64,000 nucleotides of DNA, taken from NCBI RefSeq assembly GCF_947488185.1, contig NZ_CANKYM010000006.1, forward strand, positions 59,276-123,275, given 5' to 3'. The notes under the pieces were generated by a model. That model was not told the DNA's origin, made no database searches, and saw nothing but the letters and a program-made list of their open reading frames with translations. The position numbers and the translations under genes are program-made. Numbering within the stretch: position 1 is the stretch's first letter; each line of letters starts with the position of its first letter. Source of the stretch: an uncultured Roseobacter sp. (GTDB taxonomy: Bacteria; Pseudomonadota; Alphaproteobacteria; Rhodobacterales; Rhodobacteraceae). This document shows positions 35,707 to 44,361 of the stretch, piece by piece.

Positions 35707-36133
35707 GAAGACACCCATCATTGAAATTGACCACCCAAGACTAATATTTCGCAAGTGTTAACCCGCCTTGAACAGGATGGTTGGGCGCCGGTGTTTCTCC
35801 CGACAATACCTTTCAAATTTTGACAAGTTCCGACCGCTCAAGAATTTCGAGTTGCTGACGTGGTCAGCCTCATTTTCTCAAACACGGCGCGGTCTCACGG
35901 CCAAGCGCAACCTGAAAATCGGCGGCAGCAGTCACTTCGCACGCGTGACAAAAACGTTAATCCGCCCTCAGATCGTTAAGATTTCCGGCTAGGTGATGCC
36001 AGAGTGAGCAGCATCCTCAAACTATCGCAGATTTGATCTATCTTGTTTACCATGTGTTAACTTTCCACCCGATCTTAACACTTTGAATCAAACTCTTCGC
36101 TATGCGTCCTCCCCAGAAAAGGGGATGTCGAAA
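35707..36133. promoter_or_regulatory. 427-bp divergent intergenic region, AT-richer than its surroundings
   Basis: It separates the GST gene (minus) from the ribonucleotide reductase gene (plus). I see no convincing gene; a 74-codon frame at 35768-35992 lacks any recognisable feature. TGTTAA (36055-36060) and TTAACA (36075-36080) form an inverted pair 14 bases apart about 55 bp before the reductase start, and another TGTTAA occurs near the GST start (around 35756-35761). No NrdR box or B12 riboswitch core was recognised. Confidence 0.4.
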
Positions 36134-37858
36134 ATGCTAAGAGAAACCAATCTTGTTCCGCAAAACAACAGCTCGGAAAATCCAATCGCGCATCGTATCT
36201 GGAGCGCCAAGTACCAGTATCGCTCTCAGGGGCGCGTTGTGGATCAAACGGTTTCTGACACATGGAAACGGGTCGCCCACGGGCTGGCGGAGAATGAAAA
36301 GCCATCTGACCGGCAGGCTGTTGCATCACAATTCTACGATGCCATGGCATCCTACAAACTGTTACCGGGCGGGCGGATCCTTTCAGGGTGCGGGACCGCG
36401 CGCGACGTGACGCTATCCAATACCTTTGTCATGCAGGAAATTCCCGATTCAGTCGAAGGCATCATGGACACGGCCAAACAGGCGGCGCTGACAATGAAGA
36501 TGGGCGGCGGCATCGGTTTCGATTTCTCGACCCTGCGCCCCAAGGGCACCGGGGTCGCGGGTCTGGATTGCCCTGCGGCGGGGCCGCTTGCGGCTATGGA
36601 TATCTGCAATTCGGTCTGCAAGATGGTGGTCAGCGGCATGGGGCGCGGCGCGATGATGGCGACGCTGCGCTGTGACCACCCGGACATCGAGGCCTTCATC
36701 TCGGCCAAGGAAGCCTCTGCAGAACTGCGAAACTTCAACCTCTCTGTCATGATCACCGATGACTTCATGCAGGCCGTACGCAGGAATGACGACTGGAACC
36801 TGACCTGGAATGGCTGGACATTGCGGCAGGTAAAGGCACGGGAACTTTGGGACAAGATCCTGACGACGAACTATGAAACGGCGGAACCCGGTGTCCTGTT
36901 CATTGATCGGATCAACACGCTCAACCCGCTCAACTACCTTGAAAGCATCTCCTCGACCAACTCCTGCGCGGAACAGCCACTGCCGCCGAACGGGACCTGT
37001 CCGCTGGCCTCGATCAACCTGGCGCGGCTGGTGCGCTCCCCGTTTCAGCCCGGGGCCACGATGGACTTTGACGAGTTGAAGCGCCTGGCCAAGGTCGCCG
37101 TTCGGATGCTGGACAACGCGATTGATGTGTCGCGGTTCGCGGTCGAGGCGCAAAAAGACGAAGCGCAAGCCAAACGCCGCATCGGCATTGGCGTCACCGG
37201 GGTCGCGGACGCGCTGATGATGCTCGGCCTGCGCTACGGCTCTGAACAGGCGGCCGAGACACTGTCGAAGTGGATGCGCACCCTGCAAAACGCGGCCTAC
37301 CTTGCCTCGTCAAAGCTCGCGGCAGAGCGGGGCAGCTTCCCGCTCTTCGACAGTACGCGGCACCAGAAACACGAAAACATCCGCAAGCTTGACCCGGACG
37401 TCCGACAGGCGATCATGCGCAATGGGCTACGCAACGGCCTGCTGACCACGATCGCGCCCACAGGCACCACATCGATGTACGCGGGCAACGTCTCCTCCGG
37501 GATCGAGCCGATCTTTTCCGCCTCCTACCAGCGGCTGTTCAGCAATCCCGATGGCAGCAAGTCGCTGGAAGCGGTCGAAGACTACGCCATCTGGCTGCAC
37601 CGCCGTATTTTCGGGGAGGGCGCCGCGCTGCCCGAGGCTTTCGTGACCGCGATGGACCTCGAGCCGGCAGATCATGTGGCCATGCAGGCGGCCGCACAGG
37701 CCTGGGTGGACAGCGGCATTTCGAAGACCGTGAATTGCCCGGTGGATATGCCTTTTGAGCTTTTCAAGGGCGTCTACATGAAGGCTTATGATAGCGGCTG
37801 CAAGGGGTGCACGACCTTCCGCCCCAATGCCGTCACGGGGTCTATTCTCTCGACGTAA
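36134..37858 (+). CDS. Adenosylcobalamin-dependent (class II) ribonucleotide reductase, short form
   Basis: 574 residues from ATG 36134, chosen because AAAAGGGG (36117-36124) sits 9 bases before it; ATGs at 36083 and 36125 are less well placed. Class II catalytic core: GGRILSGCGTA, SNTFVMQ, KMGGGIGFDFSTLRPKG, STNSCAEQPLPP (active-site Cys and Glu near 278-280), APTGTTSMYAG and GCKGCTTFRPN. It makes deoxyribonucleotides with B12 in place of oxygen. The protein stops soon after the last motif and shows no C-terminal Cys pair of the kind that relays electrons from thioredoxin. No ATP-cone is visible. Confidence 0.92.
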   Translation: MLRETNLVPQNNSSENPIAHRIWSAKYQYRSQGRVVDQTVSDTWKRVAHGLAENEKPSDRQAVASQFYDAMASYKLLPGGRILSGCGTARDVTLSNTFVMQEIPDSVEGIMDTAKQAALTMKMGGGIGFDFSTLRPKGTGVAGLDCPAAGPLAAMDICNSVCKMVVSGMGRGAMMATLRCDHPDIEAFISAKEASAELRNFNLSVMITDDFMQAVRRNDDWNLTWNGWTLRQVKARELWDKILTTNYETAEPGVLFIDRINTLNPLNYLESISSTNSCAEQPLPPNGTCPLASINLARLVRSPFQPGATMDFDELKRLAKVAVRMLDNAIDVSRFAVEAQKDEAQAKRRIGIGVTGVADALMMLGLRYGSEQAAETLSKWMRTLQNAAYLASSKLAAERGSFPLFDSTRHQKHENIRKLDPDVRQAIMRNGLRNGLLTTIAPTGTTSMYAGNVSSGIEPIFSASYQRLFSNPDGSKSLEAVEDYAIWLHRRIFGEGAALPEAFVTAMDLEPADHVAMQAAAQAWVDSGISKTVNCPVDMPFELFKGVYMKAYDSGCKGCTTFRPNAVTGSILST

Positions 37859-37865
37859 TCAGGTG

Positions 37866-38132
37866 ATGGGGCAGAACATGATACGACGCGTACTGCAGAT
37901 CAGCGGTCGGATATTGAGCGGCTGGTGGGGGACGGCTCCCCCCGCTCGCCGAGAACCCGATGCAAGCTGGACACCGACACATCGGCACCGCAAAGGCGGG
38001 CTCTACCGCGTGCTGTCTGAAGGTATCCTGGAGGCAGATCGCAGTGCTGTCGTGATCTATGATGATGCGGACGGCACCGTGTGGGTCCGCGCGTCCAGCG
38101 AATTCTGGGACGGCCGGTTCACAGCGATCTGA
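37866..38132 (+). CDS. Small hypothetical protein, 88 aa
   Basis: Starts 8 bp after the ribonucleotide reductase; the first ATG (37866) or the one four codons later could be used. The second half, THRHRKGGLYRVL followed by VVIYDDADGTVWVRASSEF and DGRF, looks like a small beta-rich domain reminiscent of DUF1653-like proteins. I do not recognise a function. Close spacing suggests co-transcription with the reductase. The conserved-looking C-terminal half makes it more likely a real gene than a chance frame. Confidence 0.6.
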   Translation: MGQNMIRRVLQISGRILSGWWGTAPPARREPDASWTPTHRHRKGGLYRVLSEGILEADRSAVVIYDDADGTVWVRASSEFWDGRFTAI

Positions 38133-38148
38133 CAACCGCGCCGTGGCC

Positions 38149-38931
38149 TCAGAACAGAACCCCGGCCTCGGACGCCTTCTGGCGGAATGTCCGCCCAAGG
38201 GGGACAAGGCTGCCATCGGTCAGTTCCAACACCGCCCTGCCATCCACATTTCGTCGGGCAACAACCGCTGCGCGCGCAACCCAGTGGGAGCGATGCACTT
38301 GCACGCCCGCTTCCGCTCCGGTTTCTTCAATGGCATCCTTGAAACGCATGCCGACAAGGCTGCGGCCCTGATCCGTGATAACCTCGACGTAATGATCCTG
38401 CGCTGCCAGGCGGATCAGCCGACCGCGCCGTGCACCGGGCAGGCGGCGCAGCAGCATGGGCTCTGGTGCCGCCGGTATCGGCGCGGCATCTGCTGGCGAC
38501 AGGAGTTTGATCATTGTGCCGATGGACAGGATGACAACGGCGCATTGCACGTATAGCTCGGCCATCCCTGCCCTGCCGATGCAGGACCCAAAGACACAGG
38601 CGATGGCATTGACGACCGCCATCGCGGGGACCGCCGCGACCAGGGACGCCACGGGCACCCAGATCACAGCAGGCCAGCCCATGCGGCGGCGCGCCCGTTC
38701 CACGAAAAAAAACACCAACTGTACCGGGATCGCCGTGCCAAAAACGATCAGCGCCCAGTAGAGATATCGCTGCACCTCAAGAAAATGCATATCCGTCCCG
38801 AAGGGTCCCACAAGACCCGTCAACAAGGCGATCAGAACCAGGACGCAAACTCGCCTGCGTGTACCAAAAAGCTCGGCAACCGCCTCTGCGAAAACCGCCC
38901 TGAGGGTGTTGTTCGCGATCCCTGCAGGCAT
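38149..38931 (-). CDS. Membrane-bound LytTR-family DNA-binding regulator
   Basis: 260 residues from ATG 38931, which has GCGGAG nine bases upstream; the frame is open to 39021, overlapping the divergent gene's ATG, and an ATG at 38973 is also possible. Four hydrophobic helices (for example VCVLVLIALLTGLVG and YLYWALIVFGTAIPVQLVFFF) lead to a C-terminal LytTR domain (RLIRLAAQDHYVEVITDQG ... QVHRSHWVAR ... LTDGSLVPLGRTF). Such proteins sense something at the membrane and bind promoters directly. It is divergent from the secreted amidase, a natural target (inference). Confidence 0.88.
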   Translation of the reverse strand: MPAGIANNTLRAVFAEAVAELFGTRRRVCVLVLIALLTGLVGPFGTDMHFLEVQRYLYWALIVFGTAIPVQLVFFFVERARRRMGWPAVIWVPVASLVAAVPAMAVVNAIACVFGSCIGRAGMAELYVQCAVVILSIGTMIKLLSPADAAPIPAAPEPMLLRRLPGARRGRLIRLAAQDHYVEVITDQGRSLVGMRFKDAIEETGAEAGVQVHRSHWVARAAVVARRNVDGRAVLELTDGSLVPLGRTFRQKASEAGVLF

Positions 38932-39019
38932 TTCACGAAACTCCGCTTGAGTGTGCGTCAATCGATGCGTCATCCCGTCGGGCACAGGACTGTAACCGAC
39001 AGATAGAGAGGATCGTAAC

Positions 39020-40099
39020 ATGGTTTTTCGAATTCAGGAATTGCTCGGCAAGAGACATTCCGCTTGGTCGCTGGCCGCGATCACATCTGTGGTGGCGCCT
39101 GCGGTGCTGGCCTGTTCAACCATGGCGCTCGGCCCCGCCGGATTGAGGGTGATTGCCTATAGCTATGACACCTCGGCGACCGGAGCGGGTTATGTCTTTG
39201 TGAACCCCCAGGGTGGGACCCGCACGTCCATCATGGAAGACAGTACGGCGCGCTGGCCCACCGAGCATGGTAGCGTCACTTTCAATCAGATGGGATTTGG
39301 CATGCCGACGGCGGGCATGAATACCGCAGGGCTGTTCGTCTCGCTGATGTGGAACGACGCCGCCGCGTTTCCCCCGACAGAGGGTGCGGATATCCTGAAT
39401 GAACTGGAGTTGATCCAATTGCTGCTGGACTGCGCAGTATCGGTCGAAGAGGCCGTAACCCTTGCACGAGAGGCCCCCGTGCAGGCGATGGTCCCGATCC
39501 ACTACTTCGTTGCAGACGCCACCGGTGCGACGGCAGCACTCACACCGACACGCAACGGAATGACGGCTCACCTGGGGCGTGATATGCCCGTTCCGGCACT
39601 GACCAACTCGGACTATGACGATCTTATTGCCGGACTGGCGAGCTTTGAGGGGTTCGGCGGCAGCACCCCAATACCAACCCCGAAAATGCAGGAACCAAGC
39701 AGCCTGAACCGGTTTGTCCTGGCGGCACACGCCACCCACTCCGGATCGACGGATGCCTTTGCCGCGCTGGAGGACGTTGAAAACGATCAAACGCGCTGGC
39801 AGATCGTGGCGTCACCGACGGAGCAGACCATCCAGTTTACGCTGACCAATCCCGCATCGCAGGGGCGCATCGAGATGGGAGATATTGATTTCAGCTGCCG
39901 TGACAGCGTGACCGGATTGAACCTCGAAACCGCCCACACAACGGGCGACACTTTGGATTTCGCTCAGCCCTCCGCCACGGAGATGACGGACGTTCTGTCC
40001 AACGTGCTGGCAGGTTTTGCGGACACGATAGGAATGCCGCTGGAATGGGCCGGGCCGATCGTAAGAGCGCAGATGGGATCCTTTACCTGCCCTGACTAG
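39020..40099 (+). CDS. Secreted Ntn-type linear amide C-N hydrolase (choloylglycine hydrolase-like)
   Basis: 359 residues. A signal-like N-terminus (LAAITSVVAPAVLA) ends just before Cys32 in VLACSTMALG. In Gram-negative relatives the signal peptidase cut exposes this cysteine as the N-terminal nucleophile. The rest fits the family: GMPTAGMNTAGLFVSLMWND and a late RFVLAAHATHSG. The usual R-N-x-D motif reads Y-S-Y-D here, so the conserved arginine is missing. Substrates of relatives include bile salts, penicillin V and N-acyl homoserine lactones; none can be assigned. Its ATG overlaps the longest possible frame of the divergent LytTR gene. Confidence 0.78.
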   Translation: MVFRIQELLGKRHSAWSLAAITSVVAPAVLACSTMALGPAGLRVIAYSYDTSATGAGYVFVNPQGGTRTSIMEDSTARWPTEHGSVTFNQMGFGMPTAGMNTAGLFVSLMWNDAAAFPPTEGADILNELELIQLLLDCAVSVEEAVTLAREAPVQAMVPIHYFVADATGATAALTPTRNGMTAHLGRDMPVPALTNSDYDDLIAGLASFEGFGGSTPIPTPKMQEPSSLNRFVLAAHATHSGSTDAFAALEDVENDQTRWQIVASPTEQTIQFTLTNPASQGRIEMGDIDFSCRDSVTGLNLETAHTTGDTLDFAQPSATEMTDVLSNVLAGFADTIGMPLEWAGPIVRAQMGSFTCPD

Positions 40100-40164
40100 G
40101 CGCGCACCTTGCAGCCCCCTACCCGGCCAAACATCCCGGTAAAGGCAGGACCTTGCAAAGCCAC

Positions 40165-42423
40165 CTAGGGCTCATCCGGGACAACGCCCGGTGCCACGGG
40201 CTGGGTAATGGCATCCTGGGCGGCAGCGGTGACAGCCTTGCGCTCTTCTTCCGTCAGCGGCTGGTCACCCGCGATCTCGACCTTCACGTTGCGCTCGGCC
40301 ATGCGGATGCCATTGGCCTCGAAAGCATCGCGCACCTTCTGATAGGCATCGCGCCGCACCAGCCATTGCTCACCCGGACGGGTCATGAATTTCACACCCA
40401 CGACCATGTTGAACTCTTCCATCCGCCGCACGCCCTGCGATTTCAGCGTGTCCAGAATACTATCGCCATAATGCTCGTTGGCCTTCAGCTCGGCCCCGAC
40501 CTTCTTGACGATCTTCTTGACCAGCTGCAGGTCCGTGTCGAAGGGCACGCGGAACTCCAGTTTCATGATCACCCAGTCGCGCGAATAGTTGGTCATGGAC
40601 TTCAGCTCACCAAAGGGCAGCGTGTGCACCGCGCCGCGATGGTGCCGGATCTGCAGAGAGCGGATAGAGATGTTCTCCACCGTGCCCCGCAGCTGGTCGA
40701 TCTCGACATATTCGCCGACGCGAAACGCATCATCGACGAGGAAAAAGATGCCGGACACCACATCCTTGACCAGCGACTGCGCGCCAAAGCCGATGGCAAT
40801 GCCCATGACACTGGCCCCCGCGAGGATCGGCGCAATGTTGACCCCCATCGAGGACAGGACCGACATCACCACCATGCTGAGCAATGTGACCATCAGCACG
40901 ACACGCAAGAGCGGCAGCAGGGTCGCCATACGCGCCTCTGGCCCCGGGGCCTGCCCGTCCTCGGGGGGTTTGTAGGCGGCCAAGCGGCGATCAATCGACG
41001 ATTTGCCCCAGGTCCAGATCAGATCGGCAATCAGCACCGCCGCCGCGCTGTCGATCAGGATGGAAAACAGCCGCTGCGCAACGGTGGGGTTTTCCGAATT
41101 CTCGAAAATGCCCGCATTCCAGATCAGCGCCAGCGTCAGCCCAAGGGCGATGAACATGGCAAAGCGGATCAGCCTCTGGGCAATGGGCCGGTAGGTCTCG
41201 TAGGGGTCGACGATGGGCGCGGGCTCGACCAGCTCGTCCTCTTCGATGGTGGTGTCCGCTGGCTCCGATGGCGCGGGCGGCGTTGCATTCTCCGCCTTTG
41301 CCCGGAAATCCGCGATGACCTGGTCAAAGGTCATATCCGTCCAAGCCCGCAACAGCTTGAGGATCGGAATGGCCAGACCAATGCTGAGTACCGTCCACAT
41401 CAGGGCCCGCACATCAAAGAGCCATGTGACAAAGACCAGCGCACTCAACAGACTGAGATGAATGCGCCAGCGGGCCATGGACCGGTCGGAAAGGGCATCG
41501 GAATGCTTCCTGGCTTGCCCAAAACAGATGGCAATCAGCAGCAGTGCAGCCACCAACAACAGAACGGCAAAGAGCACCGCCACAGAGAGCGTTTCCGGCG
41601 CCATGCCGCCCTTCACATCCGATGTTGTGAGCTGATCAAAGACGTCGATCAGCGAGACGGCAAAGACGACCATCGCGGAAAAGAGCATGATGGCCTGCCC
41701 GGTAACCCGCGCCATTTTATCCCCCACGGGCAAGAGCCGCAGTTGTGGCACACGCGGGGCAAGGAAAAGCTTGGTCAGCGAATTGATCGCCCGGACGATG
41801 AGGATCCCCACCAGCGCGGCAAGGATCAATGTGCGCAGCAGCGGCGGCCAGTCGATGGTGGAGAAGGCCCCGATGCTACCGATGGCAAACATCGTCAGAC
41901 CGACAAAGGCCAGCGCCGTCCGGGTCAGCGCCGCAAAGAGCCGCTCTCTGGGGCGTTTGAAGGTGCTGAACTCGATCCGCCGTCGCAGCGGGTTGGTGTA
42001 TTGCCGCGACAGCCACTCCAGCCCGGCGCCGAAGAACAGAAAGATCAGCGCAAAGGTCAGACTGCGCACCCGCCGGTCGGGCGTCAGCTGTTCGCGCCAC
42101 TTCTGAGCGATGACCTCAGGTGCCTCACTGAAACTGGCCCAGGCCGCGCTCAGATCGGCGACGCGCGCGCCGACATGATCCGTGGCCTCCGCCAACTGCT
42201 CGCGAATGGATTTGATATTCTGCGGCGCGGCAGCTTCGGCGTCATTTGCCTGTTCCTGCAGCCAGTTCTGAATACGGTCATCCGCGAGCAGCCGCGTAAA
42301 TTCATGCAGGTCGTTTGCAGAGGGGGCATCGATGGCGGGTGCCGCGTCCTGTGCAGTGGCCAGCGCGGCCGACAGTATCAGAAGGATGGCCGCAAGCCAT
42401 GCCCTGATCCGCAGAAGGCCCAT
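40165..42423 (-). CDS. MscS-family mechanosensitive channel, large multi-helix type
   Basis: 752 residues from ATG 42423, which overlaps the upstream gene by one base; 86 upstream open codons belong to that gene's region. Signal-like N-terminus (AWLAAILLILSAALATAQ), a periplasmic N-terminal region, about ten hydrophobic helices, and the conserved pore helix and beta domain: GASVMGIAIGFGAQSLVKDVVSGIFF then VGEYVEIDQLRGTVENISIRS. It opens under membrane tension to release solutes on osmotic downshock. The C-terminal soluble part (KFMTRPGEQWLVRRDAYQ) is family-typical. Confidence 0.93.
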   Translation of the reverse strand: MGLLRIRAWLAAILLILSAALATAQDAAPAIDAPSANDLHEFTRLLADDRIQNWLQEQANDAEAAAPQNIKSIREQLAEATDHVGARVADLSAAWASFSEAPEVIAQKWREQLTPDRRVRSLTFALIFLFFGAGLEWLSRQYTNPLRRRIEFSTFKRPRERLFAALTRTALAFVGLTMFAIGSIGAFSTIDWPPLLRTLILAALVGILIVRAINSLTKLFLAPRVPQLRLLPVGDKMARVTGQAIMLFSAMVVFAVSLIDVFDQLTTSDVKGGMAPETLSVAVLFAVLLLVAALLLIAICFGQARKHSDALSDRSMARWRIHLSLLSALVFVTWLFDVRALMWTVLSIGLAIPILKLLRAWTDMTFDQVIADFRAKAENATPPAPSEPADTTIEEDELVEPAPIVDPYETYRPIAQRLIRFAMFIALGLTLALIWNAGIFENSENPTVAQRLFSILIDSAAAVLIADLIWTWGKSSIDRRLAAYKPPEDGQAPGPEARMATLLPLLRVVLMVTLLSMVVMSVLSSMGVNIAPILAGASVMGIAIGFGAQSLVKDVVSGIFFLVDDAFRVGEYVEIDQLRGTVENISIRSLQIRHHRGAVHTLPFGELKSMTNYSRDWVIMKLEFRVPFDTDLQLVKKIVKKVGAELKANEHYGDSILDTLKSQGVRRMEEFNMVVGVKFMTRPGEQWLVRRDAYQKVRDAFEANGIRMAERNVKVEIAGDQPLTEEERKAVTAAAQDAITQPVAPGVVPDEP

Positions 42424-43589
42424 CACGCCGGAGCCTCTGCAGGCGCGGTGACCGGGTCCGGTTGTTCGAAATCCCGGTCCTTGAAACTGTAATCTGCCGG
42501 ATACAGCGGATCGACTTCCAGAAATCCGCCCGAGGGTGTCAGCTGGCAGGCAAGGCGCACATCTTCCGCAGCGCCGATGCGGCGCAGCGTTTTCATCTCC
42601 AGCGCCGTGGGCTCCGGCAGGGGAAATTCCGACGAGACGATGCGCACCGCACATGTCCCGCACCGCCCGCGCCCCTCGCACAGACTGGCATGGGGTTGAT
42701 GGTTCTGCTTGAAACTGTCCAGAATACTCAAATTCGATTGGGTGGTGATGGGCTGGGCATCACCATGTTTTAACAGAACCACCTGGGTCGGTTGGAGCGC
42801 GAGTTTCACGGACCTGGCGACAAAGGTCAGCGCGGCCAGAGCGAGGGACCACCAGATCACCTGGCTGGTTGCAGTCTTTACGGTCTGATAGGCCACCCTT
42901 TGCACCGCCGGGGCTGCGGGCCGCGGTGCGTCAGCCGTTACGGTCGGGGCAGAATAGGCCTGCGTGCTGGCCCGTTGCGCGGCTTGCGCGTCTACCAGCA
43001 CCCCGCGCCCGGCTTCCGCAAATCCAAGCAGGGCCAGAACCGGGACCGCCACAGCGATGGGATAGATCCAGCCCAACATGTTGCGCATGCTTTCCTTGGA
43101 TCGCAGCCAGGTAAAGAGACCGGCACAGCCATGCACCCAGACGACGGAGAGCAGGACAACCTGCAGCAATCCAATCTGGGGCTGCGCGAGCCAGAAAAAC
43201 CGTGTGGCCGCGGCGTAGTCAAAGGTCACGCCGTTGATTTTCAGGGAGGCAACCCCAATCGCGTGGGTGGCCAGCAGCGGCACAACGATCACACCGGAGA
43301 GGAGCTGTACAAGATCCTGGGGGTTTGTGCGCAGGGTGGGGCGTCGATAGATCGCCCATAGCCCAAGAAAGAAATGGATCACAAGGGCGCTGAGCAACAG
43401 TGGGCCTAGCATCGGGGATGCCCAGATTTCGGACAGGTAGGGGCGGGCCGCGTCCATAGCCTCCAGTGAGATCACACCGAGGCTAAGGTTCAGCAAATGG
43501 CTGGTCACGAAGATCAGCAAGAAAAGCCCCGACCAGATGCGCATGGTGCGCACAATCAGCCCGGAGCGCGGTCCCTTGGCTTGGTTCAT
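42423..43589 (-). CDS. Membrane cytochrome-b-like protein with C-terminal 2Fe-2S ferredoxin domain
   Basis: 388 residues. N-terminal half: membrane helices with histidines placed as haem ligands in succinate-dehydrogenase-type cytochromes (FVTSHLLNLSLG, ALVIHFFLGLW, LLATHAIGVAS, VVWVHGCAGLF). A linker near 215-250 is Ala/Pro-rich. The C-terminal ferredoxin domain has CEGRGRCGTCAVRI (C-x5-C-x2-C) and a fourth Cys in VRLACQL. The same arrangement is known at the front of some bacterial membrane adenylate cyclases, but no cyclase domain follows here. Likely a redox sensor or electron carrier. Translationally linked to the MscS gene. Confidence 0.82.
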   Translation of the reverse strand: MNQAKGPRSGLIVRTMRIWSGLFLLIFVTSHLLNLSLGVISLEAMDAARPYLSEIWASPMLGPLLLSALVIHFFLGLWAIYRRPTLRTNPQDLVQLLSGVIVVPLLATHAIGVASLKINGVTFDYAAATRFFWLAQPQIGLLQVVLLSVVWVHGCAGLFTWLRSKESMRNMLGWIYPIAVAVPVLALLGFAEAGRGVLVDAQAAQRASTQAYSAPTVTADAPRPAAPAVQRVAYQTVKTATSQVIWWSLALAALTFVARSVKLALQPTQVVLLKHGDAQPITTQSNLSILDSFKQNHQPHASLCEGRGRCGTCAVRIVSSEFPLPEPTALEMKTLRRIGAAEDVRLACQLTPSGGFLEVDPLYPADYSFKDRDFEQPDPVTAPAEAPA

Positions 43590-43821
43590 ACGATCTGTCC
43601 CTTACAATGGGCCCGCACAGTTAAAGACCGACCCGGATACGCGCTTTGCGCGATTATCCTCGGACTGTCGGGATTCTGGAATGGCTTTGCAACCCGTCTG
43701 ATTTAGCTGGAACGATTAATTGAACCTGATCATAGACTGCAGAGTCTAACAGGTCCCGTGACGAATACACGGCACGCAGGATGCTCAATGCGGGCTGATG
43801 CAGTCTGGAAACGTTTCGAAT

Positions 43822-44361
43822 TCAGGGCACGGAGACGATCGCAAGATCACCAAAGATGGTTTCCCCATGCTCACGCAGGTAAATCCGCAGCCAGGGTGTG
43901 AACTTCTCCGGCGTTGCCTCGACCTCGGCACGCAGCGCACCAAATGGCATCCAAGACACCGCCATGACCTCATCCGGGTTTGGGGTGATCTTTAGGTCAG
44001 CGGGCGCCTGCGCCACAAAGACATCCACCACCTCATGCTCGGTCAGCCCGCCGCCTACATCCGCGCGGTATTCCAGATGATGGCGGTGCTGCGGGGCAAG
44101 GCCCGTCACGCCGATCTCTTCGTCCAGCCGCCGCATGGCGCAGTCCAAAGGCGCTTCGTCCCATTCGGGGTGCGTGCAACAGGTGTTCGCCCAAAGCCCC
44201 GGCGTGTGGTACTTCCCCATGGCGCGCTGCTGCATCAGCACGGCATCCCCGTTCAGCACAAAGACCGATACAGCTTTGTGGCGCAGTCCCTTGACGTGCG
44301 CTTCGAGTTTTTCCACCGGTGTGAGCGTGCCATTGACCCAGGCCGGGATCATGATCGTCAT
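43822..44361 (-). CDS. idi: Isopentenyl-diphosphate delta-isomerase, type 1
   Basis: 179 residues, Nudix-like fold. NTCCTHPEWDEAPLDCAMRRL holds the active-site Cys and the start of the Nudix-like glutamate helix (RRLDEEIGV); the second catalytic Glu is expected in LEYRADVGGGLTEHEVVDVF. It interconverts IPP and DMAPP, feeding the geranylgeranyl tail of bacteriochlorophyll and carotenoids. It overlaps bchP by 4 bp and is the last gene of the ppaA-ppsR-bchG-orf428-bchP-idi run. The 232 bp beyond it toward the 2Fe-2S gene hold no recognisable gene. Confidence 0.95.
   Translation of the reverse strand: MTIMIPAWVNGTLTPVEKLEAHVKGLRHKAVSVFVLNGDAVLMQQRAMGKYHTPGLWANTCCTHPEWDEAPLDCAMRRLDEEIGVTGLAPQHRHHLEYRADVGGGLTEHEVVDVFVAQAPADLKITPNPDEVMAVSWMPFGALRAEVEATPEKFTPWLRIYLREHGETIFGDLAIVSVP

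Noticed and set aside
35768..35992. 74-codon frame in the GST-reductase gap
   Set aside because: Biased composition, no ribosome-binding site and no recognisable domain.
40153..42492. 779-codon open frame on the plus strand
   Set aside because: It is antisense to the MscS gene, rich in Arg, Gln, His and Asp with no domain, as expected when the opposite strand is read through a high-GC gene.
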